Below, in pieces: positions 1 to 6,012 of a DNA stretch of 11,642 nucleotides. Below the pieces are notes generated by a model. It saw only the letters and a list, made by a program, of their open reading frames with translations. It searched no databases and was not told the origin of the DNA. The stretch comes from Sphingomonadales bacterium (GTDB lineage: Bacteria > Pseudomonadota > Alphaproteobacteria > Sphingomonadales > Sphingomonadaceae): assembly GCA_028868335.1 (NCBI GenBank), contig JAGWUU010000072.1:1-11642 (forward strand), in the 5' to 3' direction. A program made the position numbers and the translations under genes. Each line of letters starts with the position of its first letter. Within the stretch, counting starts at the first letter, position 1.

Positions 1-752
1 CGTCCGTCCGGCAACTGGAAGAAGTAGGCATAGGGGTGGTCAAACAACCGGGGAACCACGATGTGGCTGCCGCGCACCAGTCGCATCCCATAATCGGGCC
101 TGTCACCGATCAGGCTTTCAACCGTCAGCACCGCCGGGCCTGCGGCGTTGACGAGGGCGCGGGCGCGAAAGGCCCCCGCTGGCGTCGCGATGGTCCAGCC
201 ATCCCCCTCGCGCCGCGCTCCCGTGACCGGAGTGCGGGTCAAAACCGTCGCACCGCGTTCGGCGGCGTCCCGGGCGTTGAGCACGACCAGCCGCGCATCG
301 TCGACCCAGCCGTCGGAATATTCGAAGGCGGTTCCAAAACCGGGCTTGAGCGGCTTCCCTGCCGGGTGGCGCCGGAGATCGACGGTGCGTGTCGCCGGCA
401 ACAACCGGCGCCCGCCGATGTGATCGTAGAGAAACAGCCCCAGCCGCAGCAGCCACCGCGGGCGCAGTCCCTTCATGTAGGGCAGGACGAAGCGCAGCGG
501 GTGAATGATATGGGGGGCGATCCGCCACAAAGCCTCACGCTCGGTCAGGGATTCGCGAACCAGGGCGAATTCGTAATGCTCAAGATAGCGCAGTCCGCCG
601 TGAATCAGCTTGGTTGAAGCGGATGAGGTGCCGCAGGCGAGGTCCCCCGCCTCAAGCAGCAATACGCGCGCTCCCCGCCCCGCCGCATCGCGTGCGATTC
701 CTGCCCCGTTGACGCCGCCGCCGATTACCGCAATGTCGAACTCTGTTTCCAT
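1..752 (-). CDS. glpD: Aerobic glycerol-3-phosphate dehydrogenase, N-terminal half (cut by window edge)
   Basis: FAD-dependent, membrane-associated enzyme that oxidises sn-glycerol 3-phosphate to dihydroxyacetone phosphate and passes electrons to ubiquinone. About 250 codons are visible; family members are around 500 residues, so the C-terminal half lies left of base 1. The protein opens METEFDIAVIGGGVNGAGIA, a Rossmann FAD-binding loop (G11-G16). It continues into the family hallmark GTSSASTKLIHGGLRYLEHY at residues 41-60, then a long substrate-domain segment including FALVRESLTER. The start is the ATG at 752-750, with an AGGAAG-like Shine-Dalgarno about 7 bases upstream, one of the better ones in this window. 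The frame stays open to the edge. It is divergent from the aldo/keto reductase with only 35 bp between the starts. No glpK or glpF is visible, so its operon context is unknown. Identification is secure from the signature motifs; the fragment shows no lesion. Confidence 0.93.
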   Translation of the reverse strand, partial: METEFDIAVIGGGVNGAGIARDAAGRGARVLLLEAGDLACGTSSASTKLIHGGLRYLEHYEFALVRESLTEREALWRIAPHIIHPLRFVLPYMKGLRPRWLLRLGLFLYDHIGGRRLLPATRTVDLRRHPAGKPLKPGFGTAFEYSDGWVDDARLVVLNARDAAERGATVLTRTPVTGARREGDGWTIATPAGAFRARALVNAAGPAVLTVESLIGDRPDYGMRLVRGSHIVVPRLFDHPYAYFFQLPDG

Positions 753-787
753 TCCCCGCTTCCTAAGTCAGCCGACGGTCCCCAGCA
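753..787. promoter_or_regulatory. Short divergent start-to-start gap between glpD and the aldo/keto reductase
   Basis: Only 35 bp separates the two divergent start codons. It holds the glpD ribosome-binding site (AGGAAG on the minus strand) and little else. No -35/-10 pair can be placed here for either gene, so the promoters, if both are local, must lie inside the opposite gene's 5' coding sequence. Function is inferred from gene orientation only. Confidence 0.3.
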
Positions 788-1702
788 ATGAGCGAGCTTC
801 CCCTACCCCCAACATCGCGCCCCCTGGGTGGGAGCGGCCTGTCGATTTCTCCGCTTGCCTGGGGGATGTGGCGGCTGGTGGACGAAGGTTGCGACGTCGG
901 CGATACGGTGCGCCTGATCCATGCGGCGCTCGAATACGGGATCACGCTGCTCGACACAGCCGACATCTATGGCTTCGATGGCGCTGCGGGCTTCGGCGCC
1001 GCGGAGGAATTGCTTGGCCAGGCGTTGCGCCAAGATCCGGCTCTCAAGGGACGCTGCGTTGTCGCCACCAAGGGTGGGATTCGCCCGCCGATTCCTTACG
1101 ACCAGTCGCCCGCCTACCTTGCCCACGCGATCGACGCCTCGTTGCAACGGCTTAGCGTGGAGCGGATCGACCTGTGGCAAATACACCGGCCTGACCTGCT
1201 GGCGCATCCCCAGGAAGTCGCTCGCGCGCTCGACGATGCGGTGGCAGCGGGAAAGATCGCCGCGCTGGGCGTGTCGAACTTCACGACTGCGCAGGTAGCC
1301 GCTCTCGGGGCGTTCCTTGGCACGCCGCTGGCGACCACCCAGCCCGAAATCAGCCCCATCAGGATCACCTGCATCGAAAATGGCGAGCTGGACCAGGCGA
1401 TGCAGATCGGCCTTGTCCCCCTTGCCTGGTCGCCGCTTGCAGGTGGGCGGATTATCGCCCCGGAAACCGCGCGCGAGCGGGCTGTTGCCACCGCGCTCGA
1501 TGCCGTTGCCAAGCCGCAGGGCGTCTCGCGCGCGGCCGCGGCCTATGGCTGGCTGATGGCCCATCCCGCCGGCATCGTACCGATCGTCGGCAGCCAGCGG
1601 CCAGAGCGGATTGCCGAGGCGGCCACGGCCCTCACCCTGCGCTGGACCCGGCAGGACTGGTACGCCGTGCTGATTGCGGCGCGCGGCGCGCCGCTGCCCT
1701 AG
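788..1702 (+). CDS. Aldo/keto reductase, YdhF-like
   Basis: Predicted cytosolic NADPH-dependent oxidoreductase with a TIM-barrel fold that reduces aldehydes or ketones; the physiological substrate cannot be read from sequence. The 304-residue length is normal. The catalytic tetrad is present: D56 and Y61 in LLDTADIYG, K95 in VVATKGG, H133 in LWQIHRPD. The cofactor-phosphate loop is the C-terminal IVGSQRPERI. The segments QPEISPIR, PLAWSPLAGGRI and the end TRQDWYAVLIAARG resemble the E. coli YdhF subgroup. The ATG at 788 keeps the N-terminal strand PLGGSGLSISPLAWGMWRL intact; a shorter start would break the barrel. No clear Shine-Dalgarno precedes it. The gene is divergent from glpD and converges on the MFS gene with a 7 bp gap, and its last codons form a strong GC hairpin. 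An overlapping antisense open frame of about 250 codons is a GC-rich shadow. Confidence 0.93.
   Translation: MSELPLPPTSRPLGGSGLSISPLAWGMWRLVDEGCDVGDTVRLIHAALEYGITLLDTADIYGFDGAAGFGAAEELLGQALRQDPALKGRCVVATKGGIRPPIPYDQSPAYLAHAIDASLQRLSVERIDLWQIHRPDLLAHPQEVARALDDAVAAGKIAALGVSNFTTAQVAALGAFLGTPLATTQPEISPIRITCIENGELDQAMQIGLVPLAWSPLAGGRIIAPETARERAVATALDAVAKPQGVSRAAAAYGWLMAHPAGIVPIVGSQRPERIAEAATALTLRWTRQDWYAVLIAARGAPLP
1676..1694. terminator. Perfect GC hairpin at the 3' end of the aldo/keto reductase gene (terminator-like, no T-tract)
   Basis: GCGGCGCG, a CGG loop, then CGCGCCGC make a perfect 8-bp all-GC stem ending 5 bases before the TAG stop. It lies at the meeting point of two convergent genes that are only 7 bp apart, where a bidirectional stop signal would be useful. 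No run of T follows on either strand, so it is not a canonical intrinsic terminator. It may simply reflect GC-rich codons for Ala-Arg-Gly-Ala-Pro. Confidence 0.3.
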
Positions 1703-1709
1703 CGTCCGC

Positions 1710-2975
1710 TCAATGCGTGGGGTCGGCTATCGGGCGCGGTTGTCCCGGCCCGATCAGTCGCCGGAACAGCCGACCCTTTTCGCTGTAGAGCACCATCGCC
1801 AGCGCCGCCAAGCCGCAGAGCAGCAGCGCCCATGACAGCGGGCGCGCGGTTCCGTCATAGGCCTGGCCAACCAGAGCGCCCAGCAGCGAACCGCAGGCCA
1901 TGCGCGTAAATGCCTGCAACGATGCGGCGGCCCCGGCAATGCGGGCAAAGGGCTGCAACGAGATCGAACCGAAATTCGCCCCGGTAAACCCGATCATCGC
2001 GCAATTGAGCGTCATCAACGGAATGAACTGCCACAGCGTCTCGTGCGGCTGGTGCGCGAACCACACTTGCAGCGCGGCAACGAAGATGAACGCGATCAAC
2101 GCCGCGTGCGAAACCCGCCGCGCGCCGAAATGCTCGACGATCCGCGCGTTGGTCAGGTTGGCGACGGCGATGCCGCCGGCCATGACCGCAAACAGCAGCG
2201 GGAAGCGCGCGCCTGCGCCCATCTGTTCGGCGATAAGCTGTTGGGCCGAATTGATGTAGCCAAACAGCGCCCCGACAAGCAGCGCGCCGCCCATTACATA
2301 ACCGAAGGCCGCGCGGTTGGTGGCCGCTTCCCACATGTTCGCACCGATGGCCCGCGCGTCGATTGCCTGGCGGAACTGGGGGTTGAGCGTTTCGGGCAAT
2401 CGCAGGTAGGCCCAGATGCCGACGAGCAGCCCCATCACCGCCATGCCGCCGAAGATCCACCGCCAGCTCGCGACCAGCAGCACTGCCTGGCCGAAACTGG
2501 GCGCCAGCATCGGCACGATCATGAACACGACCGAGATCGTCGACATCGTTTTCGCCATGCCATCCCCGCTGAAGCGGTCGCGAATAATCGCTCCTGGCAG
2601 AACCGAGAGTCCGGCGGTGCACAGCGCCTGCACCGCGCGCAGCACCAGCAGCAGGGCAAAGTCACGCGCCAGGGCGCAGGCGACCGACAGGGCGATGTAA
2701 CCGGCAAAGCAAGCAAACAGGACCGGCCGCCGTCCATAGCGATCAGCCAGCGATCCGGGCAGCAGCGATCCGATTCCGGCGAAGAACAGGAACAACCCGA
2801 CGACAAGCTGTCGCCGGTTGGGGTCGGTGACGTGCAGCTCCGCGGCAATCTGCCCCAGCGCGGGCAGCATGGCATCGATGCACAGCGCCTGCAGCGCCAT
2901 CATCATCGCCATCAGGGCAATGAACTCGCGCGGGCCGGCGCCAAAGCCGGAGGCGGTGGGATCGGCTGTTGGCAT
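1710..2975 (-). CDS. MFS multidrug exporter, Bcr/CflA family
   Basis: Predicted inner-membrane proton-coupled exporter of the 12-helix major facilitator superfamily, drug:H+ antiporter type. With the ATG at 2975 the protein has 421 residues, typical for the family. Evidence includes TM1 ending IDAMLPALGQIAAEL, motif A GSLADRYGRRP (residues 74-84) between TM2 and TM3, RAVQALCTAGLSVLPGAIIR (113-132), VPMLAPSFGQ (154-163), ASWRWIF (169-175) and LPETLNPQFR (193-202) at the end of the N-terminal half; all are Bcr/CflA-type landmarks. The C-terminal half has six further hydrophobic segments. A longer in-frame start at 3137 would add 54 charged residues and run deep into divergent dinB, so I reject it. 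The substrate is unknown. The gene converges on the aldo/keto reductase and is divergent from dinB. A 401-codon antisense open frame over it is an artefact. Confidence 0.92.
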   Translation of the reverse strand: MPTADPTASGFGAGPREFIALMAMMMALQALCIDAMLPALGQIAAELHVTDPNRRQLVVGLFLFFAGIGSLLPGSLADRYGRRPVLFACFAGYIALSVACALARDFALLLVLRAVQALCTAGLSVLPGAIIRDRFSGDGMAKTMSTISVVFMIVPMLAPSFGQAVLLVASWRWIFGGMAVMGLLVGIWAYLRLPETLNPQFRQAIDARAIGANMWEAATNRAAFGYVMGGALLVGALFGYINSAQQLIAEQMGAGARFPLLFAVMAGGIAVANLTNARIVEHFGARRVSHAALIAFIFVAALQVWFAHQPHETLWQFIPLMTLNCAMIGFTGANFGSISLQPFARIAGAAASLQAFTRMACGSLLGALVGQAYDGTARPLSWALLLCGLAALAMVLYSEKGRLFRRLIGPGQPRPIADPTH

Positions 2976-3063
2976 TTCCGGCTCATGGGAGAAACCGGTC
3001 CGGCGCGCCACCCCTATTCGTATGCATTCCGTCCAGAGCCTGACCGCGCTAAGCTTCGTGGCA
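2976..3063. promoter_or_regulatory. Divergent intergenic region between the MFS exporter and dinB
   Basis: These 88 bp separate divergent start codons and should hold promoters for both genes. I looked for the alphaproteobacterial LexA box (GTTC, seven bases, GTTC) and found none. The nearest thing is two ATTC tetramers six bases apart at 3016-3029, which does not fit. No convincing -35/-10 pair is visible. If dinB starts at the in-frame ATG at 3022, the gap shrinks to 46 bp. Confidence 0.3.
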
Positions 3064-4191
3064 ATGGCCGACGACACCTCCGAAAGCGACGACGATGCTG
3101 CGGCGCCCGGCCTGCGCAAGGTGATCCATGTCGACATGGACGCCTTCTACGCCAGCGTCGAACAGCGCGACGATCCGGGCCTGCGCGGCAAGCCGGTCGC
3201 GGTCGGCGGCGACGGTCCACGCGGGGTGCTGTCAACCTGCAGCTATGAAGCGCGAAAGTACGGCTGCCGCTCGGCGATGCCTTCGATAACGGCAAGGCGG
3301 CTTTGCCCCGATCTGATTTTCCGCCGTCCGCGTTTTGCCGTCTATACCGAAATCTCCCGCCAGATCCGGGCGATCTTCCGCGATTACACCCCGCACGTCG
3401 AGCCGCTCAGCCTCGACGAGGCCTATCTCGACGTGACCGAGGACCTCAAGGGAATCGGCTCGGCCACCCGCATCGCCGAACTGATCCGCGAACGGATCCC
3501 CGCCGAAACGGGCCTGACCGCCAGCGCCGGGGTGTCGTACAACAAGTTCCTCGCAAAGCTCGCGAGCGATCAGAACAAGCCCGACGGTCTTTGCGTGATC
3601 CGCCCGGGCGAAGGTGCCGCCTTTGTCGCCGCCTTGCCGGTACGGCGCTTCTTCGGCATCGGCCCGCGCGGTGCGGAAAAAATGGCGGCCCTGGGAATCG
3701 AAACCGGAGCCGACCTCGCGGCAAGGGACATCACATTCCTGCGCGACCATTTCGGCAGCCAGGCCGACTATCTCTATCGCGCCGCGCGGGGGATCGACCT
3801 GCGCCGGGTCAAGGCCAACCGCGCACGCAAGTCGCTGGGGGCCGAGCGGACATTCGACAAGGACATCTCATCGGGATCGGCGCTGCGCGAAGTGCTTGAG
3901 CGGATCATCGCCATCACCTGGGACCGGATCGAATCGAGCGCCACGCGCGGGCGGACGGTGACACTGAAATTGAAGCACGCCGATTTCAGCAATCTCACCC
4001 GCGCCCGCTCGCTCGCCCAGCCGGTGGCCGACCGCGCTCAGTTCGCGGCATTGGCCCACGGCCTGCTCGACGAAGTGCTGCCCCTGGCCCAGCCGGTACG
4101 GCTGCTGGGACTGACCCTGTCGCACATCGACGGTGAGGATGAGGCTAGTCCGCCGCAGGTGGGAGGTGACGCGCAGCTTTCGCTGCTGTGA
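3064..4191 (+). CDS. dinB: DNA polymerase IV (Y-family translesion polymerase)
   Basis: Error-prone polymerase that extends primers past DNA lesions. The 375-residue product has the full Y-family layout. The palm begins HVDMDAFYASVEQ with metal ligands D24 and D26 and steric-gate Y29. The second acidic motif SLDEAYLDV supplies D118 and E119. SAGVSYNKFLAKLASDQNKP (155-174) is the family finger/palm signature, followed by a helix-hairpin-helix thumb (VRRFFGIGPRGAEKMAALG) and a little-finger domain from about residue 255. The protein ends exactly in QLSLL, a sliding-clamp binding motif. Relative to E. coli DinB there is an acidic N-terminal tail of about 17 residues. The ATG at 3064 is preferred; the in-frame ATG at 3022 would add 14 residues without a better ribosome site. 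Its 3' end overlaps the convergent NUDIX gene by 47 bp. No LexA box is seen upstream, so SOS control is not supported. Confidence 0.96.
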   Translation: MADDTSESDDDAAAPGLRKVIHVDMDAFYASVEQRDDPGLRGKPVAVGGDGPRGVLSTCSYEARKYGCRSAMPSITARRLCPDLIFRRPRFAVYTEISRQIRAIFRDYTPHVEPLSLDEAYLDVTEDLKGIGSATRIAELIRERIPAETGLTASAGVSYNKFLAKLASDQNKPDGLCVIRPGEGAAFVAALPVRRFFGIGPRGAEKMAALGIETGADLAARDITFLRDHFGSQADYLYRAARGIDLRRVKANRARKSLGAERTFDKDISSGSALREVLERIIAITWDRIESSATRGRTVTLKLKHADFSNLTRARSLAQPVADRAQFAALAHGLLDEVLPLAQPVRLLGLTLSHIDGEDEASPPQVGGDAQLSLL

Positions 4192-4645
4192 TCCATTCCG
4201 GCAATCCGGCGACAAGGGCGGCGGCCATGTTCTCCGGCAAGGCGGCAGGATCGTGAAACACCGCCTCCATGATCTCGCGTCTGTCCGGGCGGAGTGTCCC
4301 AACCGCATCGCCGCAAACCAGGTGGACACGGTTGGTCGTCCCCGACAGCGGCTCGTCGATCTCGAGAAACAGGTGCGCGCGGGCAAGCGTGCAGCCAACC
4401 TCTTCGCGCAGTTCGCGCTGCGCGGCGGAAAGCGGCGGCTCACCCCGCGCCACGCCGCCACCGGGCAGCATCCAGCGTCCGCTGCCGTAGGAATGGCGAA
4501 CCAGCAGGATCCGTTCATCCTCATCGAAGGCCAGTATCCGGCAACCGACCAGCAAGGGCTTGCGCAGCCGCCACCACCACAGCCTCAGCCGATGCGCCAC
4601 GATCAGTGCGGCGCGGTGGAGCGGCGGCGGGATCAGGCGAAGCAT
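4145..4645 (-). CDS. NUDIX hydrolase
   Basis: Predicted Mg2+-dependent hydrolase of a nucleoside diphosphate linked to another moiety; the substrate is unassigned. The 166-residue protein holds a complete Nudix box at residues 63-85: G63, E69, then REL-REEVG with R77, E78, E81, E82 and G84, matching G-x5-E-x7-REUxEExGU. The preceding strand ILLVRHSYGSGRWMLPGGG is the usual Nudix sheet. Residues 1-33 form a basic, tryptophan-rich amphipathic stretch (LRLWWWRLRKP) that might touch membrane. Its ATG lies inside the last codons of pgl (13 bp overlap), so translational coupling to pgl is likely. Its last 15 codons are antisense to the end of dinB. A nucleotide-pool cleaning role is possible next to a translesion polymerase, but the shared strand and overlap tie it to pgl instead. 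Confidence 0.9.
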   Translation of the reverse strand: MLRLIPPPLHRAALIVAHRLRLWWWRLRKPLLVGCRILAFDEDERILLVRHSYGSGRWMLPGGGVARGEPPLSAAQRELREEVGCTLARAHLFLEIDEPLSGTTNRVHLVCGDAVGTLRPDRREIMEAVFHDPAALPENMAAALVAGLPEWITAAKAARHLPPAAD

Positions 4646-5253
4646 GTCACCGGTTGGCGCGCGGCCTTCAGCACACGGGCAACGGGCAGATCATTCTTGC
4701 CCGCCACCGCCGCATCGAACACCGCGCGCTTGTCGGCGCCGCGAATGACAAACACCAGCGCATCGCTGTCCAGCAGTGCCGGAATGGTCAGGCTGAGCCG
4801 GGCAAATGGCGCTTCGGGAGGCAGGGGATCGGGCACAAGGCGCCGCACCGCCTGGGGGTCATCCGCCTGCGGGTCGGTGTTGGGGAACAACGAGGCGACG
4901 TGGCCGTCGCCGCCCATGCCCAGCCAGGTCAACGCGAAGTGCGGCGGCGTGGCTCCCTCCTCCAGCGCGACAACCCGCGCGCCCAAAGGTTCGAGCGCCG
5001 CCCGGATGCGCCCGACGTTGCTCGCCGGATTATCCTCGGGAACAATGCGGTCATCCCCCGGCCAAACCACGATCCGCGTCCAGTCGATTGTGCTCTTCTC
5101 CAAGCGGGCGAGGATCGGGAACGGAGTCGATCCGCCGGGAATGGTGATCGCCACCGGACCGGCGTGGCTCGACAACGCGGGTTGCAGGTGGGCTTCGAGC
5201 CAGTGGGCAACAGCTTCGTCGTCCGCATCGGGAATGATGGTGATGTTGGTCAT
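4633..5253 (-). CDS. pgl: 6-phosphogluconolactonase (DevB/Pgl type)
   Basis: Cytosolic enzyme that hydrolyses 6-phosphogluconolactone to 6-phosphogluconate, the second step of the oxidative pentose-phosphate and Entner-Doudoroff pathways. Evidence is the phosphate-binding PGGSTP (residues 39-44), GDDRIVPEDNPASN (66-79), GMGGDGHVASLFP (112-124) and RLSLTIPALL (152-161). These define the glucosamine-6-phosphate isomerase/lactonase fold with Pgl rather than NagB character. At 206 residues it is somewhat shorter than the usual 230 or so, but all blocks are intact. The ATG at 5253 is the first in-frame start and no strong Shine-Dalgarno precedes it. No zwf, edd or glk is adjacent in this window, unlike the common sugar-catabolic clusters. 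It is followed by the overlapping NUDIX gene and preceded, after 79 bp, by a same-strand membrane protein. Confidence 0.93.
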   Translation of the reverse strand: MTNITIIPDADDEAVAHWLEAHLQPALSSHAGPVAITIPGGSTPFPILARLEKSTIDWTRIVVWPGDDRIVPEDNPASNVGRIRAALEPLGARVVALEEGATPPHFALTWLGMGGDGHVASLFPNTDPQADDPQAVRRLVPDPLPPEAPFARLSLTIPALLDSDALVFVIRGADKRAVFDAAVAGKNDLPVARVLKAARQPVTCFA

Positions 5254-5332
5254 GGGCTTGCGATAGCACCGCAGCAGGCATCACGAAACGGCTGCGCAAT
5301 GCTATGCGGCAAGCGATCCCGGCTGGCTGGTT

Positions 5333-5890
5333 TCAGGACAGGCCGAGCGCGCGCACCGCTATGACCAGTGCGACCAGAATCAGAACCGAACCGATGGCGC
5401 GGCGCAGTCCGGCGAGATCGAGCGCCGTGATCTCCTCCGCGCCAAGCCACCCGGCGAGCGCCAGGGCCACGGCGGCAGTTCCGCCACCCATCGCCGCGAG
5501 CAGCGGGGCCTGGGTCGCAACCGCCAGTGCGAGTACGGCAAAGCGGGCCGCATCGGTCAACTGATGGGCGAACAGCACGAGCGCGAAGGCGCCAAGCGAA
5601 TGTGTCGGCTCTGCGGGAACCGTGGTGCGCCGGGCGAACAGCATCTCCAGCCCCGCCCACGCCAGCGCAATCGCCGCGAACAGCATCCGCGCCTCGACGC
5701 CAAGCGAGGAGGCGATCAAGCGCGAAGCCCATGCCGCAACCGCGACGCTGGCGATGCCGGATACCAGCGCCACCAGCAGCAGGCCCGGCCGCCGCCCCTG
5801 CCGGGTAACCATGGTCGCGAGCAGGACCTGATCGCGCGCGCCGACGCCAACCAGCAGGACGATCACCAACGAGAAAAGCAGGGCGGCCAT
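5333..5890 (-). CDS. Small multi-spanning membrane protein, possibly a degenerate GDT1/UPF0016 member
   Basis: A 185-residue, almost wholly hydrophobic protein with about six predicted membrane segments (roughly residues 3-18, 35-57, 67-84, 98-122, 128-148, 163-182). The two halves look related. Each begins with a short polar patch in a helix, ARDQVLLATM near residue 18 and HQLTDAARFAVLALA near residue 109, followed by a Gly/Ala-rich helix. This two-repeat plan recalls the GDT1/TMEM165 cation transporters, whose hallmark is a duplicated E-x-G-D-[KR]-[ST]. Here the signature is not intact: the Glu and Lys positions are lost in both copies, so Mn/Ca transport cannot be assumed. Start is the ATG at 5890; ribosome site weak. 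It is on the same strand as pgl with a 79 bp gap and divergent from the LapG-like gene. The gene itself is well supported; the family call is tentative. Confidence 0.75.
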   Translation of the reverse strand: MAALLFSLVIVLLVGVGARDQVLLATMVTRQGRRPGLLLVALVSGIASVAVAAWASRLIASSLGVEARMLFAAIALAWAGLEMLFARRTTVPAEPTHSLGAFALVLFAHQLTDAARFAVLALAVATQAPLLAAMGGGTAAVALALAGWLGAEEITALDLAGLRRAIGSVLILVALVIAVRALGLS

Positions 5891-6012
5891 TGTTCGCGGT
5901 GGTCGCCGCCAATTCCCCGCGCGTCAAGCACCCGCCTGCGCACAATTCGGCAACGCGCCGTTAACTACGTGCCTACACGCAACCTTGAGCAAGCGCGGTG
6001 CATCCCGGCGTC
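5891..6012. promoter_or_regulatory. Divergent intergenic region upstream of the LapG-like protease gene
   Basis: At about 122 bp this is the largest gene-free stretch of the window and the only place for promoters of the GDT1-like gene (minus) and the protease gene (plus). It contains a GTTAAC at 5960-5965 and a minus-strand TTGAC at 5926-5922. Neither has a recognisable partner element at the right spacing. No operator palindrome is visible. The role is inferred from orientation. Confidence 0.3.

Noticed and set aside
803..1564. Minus-strand 253-codon frame across the aldo/keto reductase
   Set aside because: No recognisable motifs; the plus strand has an intact catalytic tetrad and normal family length.
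3016..3029. Two ATTC tetramers upstream of dinB considered as a LexA box
   Set aside because: Both sequence (ATTC instead of GTTC) and spacing (six instead of seven bases) are wrong.
2818..3063. Upstream extension of dinB to an ATG at 2818
   Set aside because: The added residues are antisense to the MFS gene and unlike any DinB N-terminus; the HVDMD motif lies a normal distance from the ATG at 3064.
2976..3137. Upstream extension of the MFS gene to an ATG at 3137
   Set aside because: It would add 54 charged residues before TM1 that fit no transporter and overlap the catalytic start of dinB.
2043..3248. Long plus-strand open frame (401 codons) antisense to the MFS gene
   Set aside because: Its product is Arg/Gln/His-rich low-complexity sequence with no domain, and the opposite strand encodes a clear 12-helix transporter. 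It is a GC-rich shadow frame.
4173..4186. GCAGC-TTTC-GCTGC small hairpin at the end of dinB as a terminator
   Set aside because: Only a 5-bp stem, no T-tract, and it encodes the clamp-binding residues; it is better explained by codon use.
5922..5927. TTGAC -35-like element on the minus strand upstream of the GDT1-like gene
   Set aside because: No -10 element appears at 16-18 bases; in this base composition a lone hexamer is not evidence.
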